DNA from: Prevotellaceae bacterium
GTDB lineage: Bacteria > Bacteroidota > Bacteroidia > Bacteroidales > Bacteroidaceae
Length of the DNA: 64,000 bases
Direction of reading: 5' to 3'
Assembly (NCBI GenBank): GCA_003150315.1
Contig: QAML01000091.1
Location: 3,427 to 67,426, forward strand
A model generated the notes under the pieces. It worked only from the letters and a program-made list of their open reading frames with translations. It ran no database searches and was not told the DNA's origin. Both the position numbers and the translations under genes were made by a program. Every line of letters starts with the position of its first letter. Position 1 is the stretch's first letter. Below, in pieces: positions 60,371 to 64,000 of this stretch.

Positions 60371-61075
60371 TTATCGGGTAAGCTCGTCAAAAACAACCTG
60401 CATGCCCTTAGTTGCCGTGGTTTCGAGAAAACGTATGCGCGGAGAATTTGAAATCTTAACAGTCTTGGGGTCAATTACATATATGGGCGCGGTGCGCGGT
60501 ACATAGTTAATAAGCCCCGCAGCGGGATATACGTTGAGCGATGTGCCTATTACAATGAATATGTCGGCATTGCGCGCCTCTTCCACCGCCTCCTCCATTT
60601 TTGGAACGGCTTCGCCGAACCACACGATATAAGGACGCAGCAGCGAACCGTCGGAAGCTTTTGCGCCGTGAGGCACAAGGGTTTCATTCTCTCCCAGAGT
60701 GCGAACGAATTCCGGGTTCTCGGGGTCGCGGCTCGAAGTAACTTTTGTAAGCTCTCCGTGAAGATGGATTACTCGTGAGGAGCCGGCACGCTCGTGCAGG
60801 TTGTCAACATTCTGTGTAACCACCACCACATCGTAATACTCCTCCAATTTCGCCAGAAGTCTGTGCCCCTCGTTGGGCTGAGCATCCGCAAGCTGTTTGC
60901 GCAGCCCGTTGTAGAAATCTGTAACGAGGTCGGGATTGTCATTCCAACCCTCCGGCGTGGCAACCTGCTCCACGGGATATTTTTCCCAAAGTCCGCCCGA
61001 ATCTCTAAAGGTGCTGAAACCGCTCTCCGCACTCATTCCCGCTCCGGTAAGGACCACTATCTTTTTAGTTTTCAT
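60371..61075 (-). CDS. Sir2-family NAD-dependent protein deacylase
   Basis: A 234-residue sirtuin. The NAD-binding motifs are VVLTGAGMSAESGFSTFRD (residues about 8-26) and TQNVDNLHERAG, with the catalytic His in VIHLHGEL. The segment that in CobB-type sirtuins carries four zinc-binding cysteines (after HGEL) has none here (TKVTSSRDPENPEFV). Residues YNGLRKQL may set acyl preference as in CobB (Tyr and Arg), but the spacing differs. The protein is cytoplasmic and would remove acetyl or longer acyl groups from lysines. It is divergent from the FKBP genes. Confidence 0.92.
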   Translation of the reverse strand: MKTKKIVVLTGAGMSAESGFSTFRDSGGLWEKYPVEQVATPEGWNDNPDLVTDFYNGLRKQLADAQPNEGHRLLAKLEEYYDVVVVTQNVDNLHERAGSSRVIHLHGELTKVTSSRDPENPEFVRTLGENETLVPHGAKASDGSLLRPYIVWFGEAVPKMEEAVEEARNADIFIVIGTSLNVYPAAGLINYVPRTAPIYVIDPKTVKISNSPRIRFLETTATKGMQVVFDELTR

Positions 61076-61096
61076 CTTGCTGATTTATTTCATATA

Positions 61097-61104
61097 CAAA
61101 GATA
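61097..61104 (-). promoter_or_regulatory. Sir2 minus-7 promoter motif
   Basis: TATCTTTG on the minus strand matches TAnnTTTG, 22 bases before the Sir2 start. Confidence 0.55.
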
Positions 61105-61149
61105 TATTAAAAATTCGTGCGGTCTTAACCACACATGGAATAAAAGTAG

Positions 61150-61157
61150 TACATTTG
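61150..61157 (+). promoter_or_regulatory. FKBP operon minus-7 promoter motif
   Basis: TACATTTG matches TAnnTTTG, 57 bases before the ATG at 61214. Confidence 0.6.
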
Positions 61158-61213
61158 CGTATTATTATCGAGCATTCAGCCCGAAAGAGGTCGCATGCTC
61201 CAAAAGCAGATAT

Positions 61214-61819
61214 ATGAACAAAGTAAGTTATGCGTTAGGTTTGGGCATAGGTCGCCAGCTACAGGATTTGTGCGGCGAAGACTTGAACCTTGAAGATTTT
61301 GCACAGGCAGTAAAGGACATTTATACGGGTGGCGAACTCGCCATTGACGAAATAGAAGGTCAGCAAATGGTAATAGAATACCTGCAACGCCGTGATGCCG
61401 AGAAAAAAGCCGAACAGGCAGCCGCAGGAGAGGTGGCAAAGAAAGCGGGTGAGGATTTCCTTAAAGAAAACTCAAAGAAAGCAGGCGTCGTAACCCTTCC
61501 GAGCGGACTGCAGTACATGGTTATCAAAGAAGGCACGGGACGTTCGCCGAAAGCCACCGATAATGTAAAATGCCATTACGAGGGAACTTTGATTGACGGA
61601 ACGCTTTTCGACAGTTCCAAAAAGCGTGGCGAACCCGCCACATTCCCCTTGAACGGCGTGATAAAGGGTTGGACGGAAGGCGTGCAGCTCATGAAAGAGG
61701 GCGCAACCTACAGATTCTTCATTCCCTACGACCTGGCATACGGCGCAAACGGCGCAGGAAGTGCAATACCTCCCTATGCGGCACTCATATTCGATGTGGA
61801 ACTCATTGAAGTGCTCTAA
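61214..61819 (+). CDS. Cytoplasmic FKBP-type peptidyl-prolyl isomerase
   Basis: A 201-residue FKBP without a signal peptide. Residues 1-70 form the FKBP_N-type dimerisation/chaperone helices (NKVSYALGLGIGRQLQDL); the catalytic FKBP domain (about 95-201) has VKCHYEGTLIDGTLFDSS, VIKGWTEGVQLMKEGATY and FFIPYDLAYGANGAG. The frame is open far upstream through the Sir2 gene on the other strand, but the ATG at 61214, just after a promoter motif, starts the recognised domain. It is the first of three tandem FKBP genes. Confidence 0.93.
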   Translation: MNKVSYALGLGIGRQLQDLCGEDLNLEDFAQAVKDIYTGGELAIDEIEGQQMVIEYLQRRDAEKKAEQAAAGEVAKKAGEDFLKENSKKAGVVTLPSGLQYMVIKEGTGRSPKATDNVKCHYEGTLIDGTLFDSSKKRGEPATFPLNGVIKGWTEGVQLMKEGATYRFFIPYDLAYGANGAGSAIPPYAALIFDVELIEVL

Positions 61820-61865
61820 ACACACAGGCAATACCGACAATAACAAAAGCAAAACAAAATAAGAA

Positions 61866-62741
61866 ATGAAAAAGATCATTATTATGGCTGCAGGAGCCGT
61901 GGTTCTTCTTGGCTCGTGCAACAATGGCGGTGCTCCCAAGGCAAACCTTAAAACAGAAGTCGATTCGGTTTCCTATGAGGTGGGACTTGCCAACTCACGT
62001 GGCATGAAAGATTATCTTTCGCAGCGTCTTGGTGTTGATACAGCCTATCTTGACGACTTCATAAAAGGCGTAAAGGCAGGAGCACAAGCAGGCGAAGACA
62101 AAAAGAAAGCAGCTTATTATGCCGGAATTCAGATAGGTCAGCAACTAAGTACCCAGATGCTTAAAGGATTGAACTATGAAATTTACGGCGAAGACAGTAC
62201 AAAATCAATCAGTCTCAAGAATCTTATCGCAGGTTTCGTAGCCGGTGCACGCGGCAAGGGAATGATTATGAGTTATGACGAGGCTTTCAAAAACGCAAAC
62301 CGTCTTGTAGACAAACTTAAGTCATCTACTCTCGAAAAGAGCTTTGGTCCCAACAAAAAGGCGGGCGAAGAATTCATTGCAAAGATGAAAGCCACAGCCG
62401 GTGTCAAGGAACTTCCGGGTGGAACCCTTTACAAAGTCATCAAAGAGGGAAGTGGTGTGATTCCTACCGATACTTCTCGCGTTCATGTTAGTTATGAGGG
62501 TCGTCTTATCGATGGTAAAGTGTTCGACAGCTCTTATAAGAACAACAACGGCAAACCTGTTGAGGTTAACGTCAATCAAATGATTCCGGGTTGGACACAG
62601 GCTCTCACCCACATGCCTGCAGGTTCTGTTTGGGAGATATATGTTCCGCAGGATCAGGCTTACGGCACACGCGATGTAGGTACTCTCATCAAACCTTTCT
62701 CCGCTCTTATTTTCAAACTTGAACTTATTGACGTAAAATAA
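61866..62741 (+). CDS. FKBP-type peptidyl-prolyl isomerase lipoprotein
   Basis: A 291-residue protein with a lipoprotein signal (MAAGAVVLLGSC). The FKBP_N helical region (VSYEVGLANSRGMKDYLSQR; AYYAGIQIGQQLS) is followed by a catalytic FKBP domain with VHVSYEGRLIDGKVFDSS, MIPGWTQALTHMPAGSVW and EIYVPQDQAYG. It should assist folding of exported proteins in the periplasm. It is 46 bases after the first FKBP and 8 bases before the third. Confidence 0.93.
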   Translation: MKKIIIMAAGAVVLLGSCNNGGAPKANLKTEVDSVSYEVGLANSRGMKDYLSQRLGVDTAYLDDFIKGVKAGAQAGEDKKKAAYYAGIQIGQQLSTQMLKGLNYEIYGEDSTKSISLKNLIAGFVAGARGKGMIMSYDEAFKNANRLVDKLKSSTLEKSFGPNKKAGEEFIAKMKATAGVKELPGGTLYKVIKEGSGVIPTDTSRVHVSYEGRLIDGKVFDSSYKNNNGKPVEVNVNQMIPGWTQALTHMPAGSVWEIYVPQDQAYGTRDVGTLIKPFSALIFKLELIDVK

Positions 62742-62749
62742 CAGAAACA

Positions 62750-63706
62750 ATGCGTAAGTTTGGTATCGTTCTGATTGCCGCATGCGCTTCATTTTTCTGC
62801 GCAAACGGTGTTCAGGCACAATCGAAAGTAACAAAGAAAGCCAAGACCGCAAAGGTTGAAAAAGCAAAGAAGCCCAAGGGCAAGAAAGCCGAGGCTGCGG
62901 TTGCCAAGGTGGACACAGTTCCCGTTTCCGACTTTAGTTATTGCATGGGTATGGCTCAGAGCGAAGGCTTGAAGCCTTATCTTGCATCGCGTCTCAATGT
63001 TGACACAACCAAGATGGCTGATTTCATGCGCGGTCTCAATGAAGCCATTGCCAATTCCAAAGACAAAACTCTTACAGCCTATGCTGCCGGAATACAGATA
63101 GGACAGCAGGTGCTCAACAGCATTCTTCCGTCAATCAACAAGAACATTACCGACAAGGAAAACGAGCCTTTCGTTAACGAAGAAGAGTTCAAAAAAGGAT
63201 TCATTGCCGGTGTAACGGGCGAAGGTAAGAAACTTCCCTCCGATTCTGCCATGAAAATCGTGCAGAACCAGATGGAGTTCTATCAGAAACGCCTCATGGA
63301 GCAGAAATACGGCGAAAACCGTGTGGCAGGTGAGAAATTCCTTGCCGAAAATGCCAAGAAAGACGGCGTGAAACTGATTCCCGGCTCACAGGTTCAGTAT
63401 AAAGTGCTGAAAGAAGGCAACGGTCCCGTTCCCAAAGCCACCGACAAAGTAAAGGTTAACTATGAGGGGAAACTCATAGACGGTACGGAGTTCGACAGCT
63501 CCTATAAGCGCAACAAACCGGCTACATTTGAGTGCAACCGTGTCATAAAAGGTTGGACCGAAGCCTTGACCCACATGCCCGTAGGTTCTACTTGGGAAAT
63601 ATATATTCCGCAGGAACTTGCTTACGGAGCGCAGGAACAGGGCGGCAAAATCAAACCTTTCTCCGCGTTGATATTCAAAGTGGAATTGCTTTCAATTGAA
63701 AAGTAA
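62750..63706 (+). CDS. Periplasmic FKBP-type peptidyl-prolyl isomerase
   Basis: A 318-residue protein with a signal peptide (FGIVLIAACASFFCANGVQA) and a lysine/alanine-rich linker (KKAKTAKVEKAKKPKGKKAE). The FKBP_N region (FSYCMGMAQSEGLKPYLASR) resembles that of the upstream paralogue, and the C-terminal FKBP domain has VKVNYEGKLIDGTEFDSS and VIKGWTEALTHMPVGSTW. It ends the tandem FKBP operon. A strong terminator follows. Confidence 0.93.
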   Translation: MRKFGIVLIAACASFFCANGVQAQSKVTKKAKTAKVEKAKKPKGKKAEAAVAKVDTVPVSDFSYCMGMAQSEGLKPYLASRLNVDTTKMADFMRGLNEAIANSKDKTLTAYAAGIQIGQQVLNSILPSINKNITDKENEPFVNEEEFKKGFIAGVTGEGKKLPSDSAMKIVQNQMEFYQKRLMEQKYGENRVAGEKFLAENAKKDGVKLIPGSQVQYKVLKEGNGPVPKATDKVKVNYEGKLIDGTEFDSSYKRNKPATFECNRVIKGWTEALTHMPVGSTWEIYIPQELAYGAQEQGGKIKPFSALIFKVELLSIEK

Positions 63707-63735
63707 AACAACCCTGTCATAGGGTCTCCGGATAT

Positions 63736-63780
63736 ACTTCCCGCACTTCTCAAACGAGAAATGCGGGAAGTTTTGTTTTA
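63736..63780 (+). terminator. Rho-independent terminator after the FKBP operon
   Basis: Outer stem ACTTCCCGCA (63736-63745) with TGCGGGAAGT (63762-63771), inner stem TTCTC / GAGAA, then TTTTGTTTTA. Confidence 0.9.
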
Positions 63781-63900
63781 TATTGAAATCAACAGTCTTT
63801 ATATAGGAATAAATCAAAGGCAATCAACAATGCCGATATACCTATATCCCGTAATTTTCGCCCGTTGTAACGATAATCGGAAGGCTAAAAAACGGGCTTT

Positions 63901-64000
63901 CGTAAGTTGCTGTGTATCAGACGTCCCGAAAGGCAAAAAATATAAGGCACTTATTTTAAAATAAGTGCCTTATATTTTAAAATACATGGCTTGTATTTTT
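63901..64000 (-). repeat. Palindromic intergenic repeat, copy 12 (cut by window end)
   Basis: On the plus strand a right-flank-like segment (CGTAAGTTGCTGTGTATCAG) is followed by arms A, A-prime, B-prime, and the window ends inside the element. Read on the minus strand the order is B, A, A-prime, right flank, i.e. orientation M-prime. It lies 3' of the FKBP operon. Confidence 0.9.

Larger units (their letters stand above)
63707..64000. other. Terminal intergenic region
   Basis: It contains the FKBP terminator and the truncated repeat copy 12. No further gene start is visible before the window end. Confidence 0.6.

Noticed and set aside
60794..61213. A 140-residue N-terminal extension of the first FKBP
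   Set aside because: It would run antisense through the Sir2 gene; the FKBP_N domain begins at the ATG at 61214, after a promoter motif.
1176..64000. The recurring palindromic repeats as a CRISPR array
   Set aside because: The copies are kilobases apart, are themselves palindromic and vary in arm order; there is no regular repeat-spacer pattern and no cas gene.

Overview
The window looks like a core chromosomal segment of a Bacteroidales bacterium (gut type; possibly Muribaculaceae or Prevotellaceae, family uncertain). Signs are the Bacteroidetes minus-7 promoter motif TAnnTTTG before many genes, A-rich leaders instead of strong Shine-Dalgarno sites, an ECF sigma / FecR-like anti-sigma / carboxypeptidase-regulatory outer-membrane receptor trio, type IX-like C-terminal sorting tails, a Bacteroidetes-type LeuRS and DUF4488-TonB and DUF5722 proteins. 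No phage, transposase, CRISPR array or resistance gene was seen.

Layout. 1-5.1 kb: ribF, then the sigma/anti-sigma/receptor trio. 5.4-10.0 kb (minus): leuS, a YitT membrane protein and a fucosyltransferase-like enzyme. 10.3-11.7 kb: amt. 12.3-24.3 kb (minus): a 1195-residue secreted protein, a DUF5722 glycosidase-like protein with a small sorting-tail partner, an exported sugar isomerase/oxidoreductase pair, QmcA/NfeD and a PorT-like barrel. 24.8-33.3 kb: a DEAD-box helicase, then divergently mnmG, apt, uvrC, dtd, a MazG-like protein and a deoC with a His/Cys-rich tail. 33.6-38.7 kb: polyprenyl synthase, polA, tRNA-Gln(TTG), a DUF4488-TonB protein. 39-43.3 kb: an exported C1 peptidase, an intergenic region rich in DnaA boxes, a SpoU methylase, queG, greA, HIT. 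43.8-53.3 kb (plus): SpmA/B fusion, flippase, argS, RNase HI, MsbA-like ABC transporter, LtaS-like transferase. 53.6-59.8 kb: a GHL10 lipoprotein, a beta-propeller protein and a giant amidase, probably one cell-wall operon. 60.4-63.7 kb: Sir2 deacylase and three tandem FKBP prolyl isomerases.

Two things stand out. First, twelve copies of a roughly 120-140 bp palindromic element (one cut by the window end) lie between genes. Every copy is at the 3' side of at least one gene; all five convergent gene gaps carry one and none of the five divergent gaps does. Its central 64-bp module occurs in both orientations relative to constant flanks. Second, the 410-bp gap before the SpoU gene has three perfect and at least five near-perfect DnaA boxes, and two parS-like sites flank mnmG 12-14 kb away, suggesting that this window contains or adjoins the chromosome origin.

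All calls are by reading sequence and translated proteins; no searches were run.
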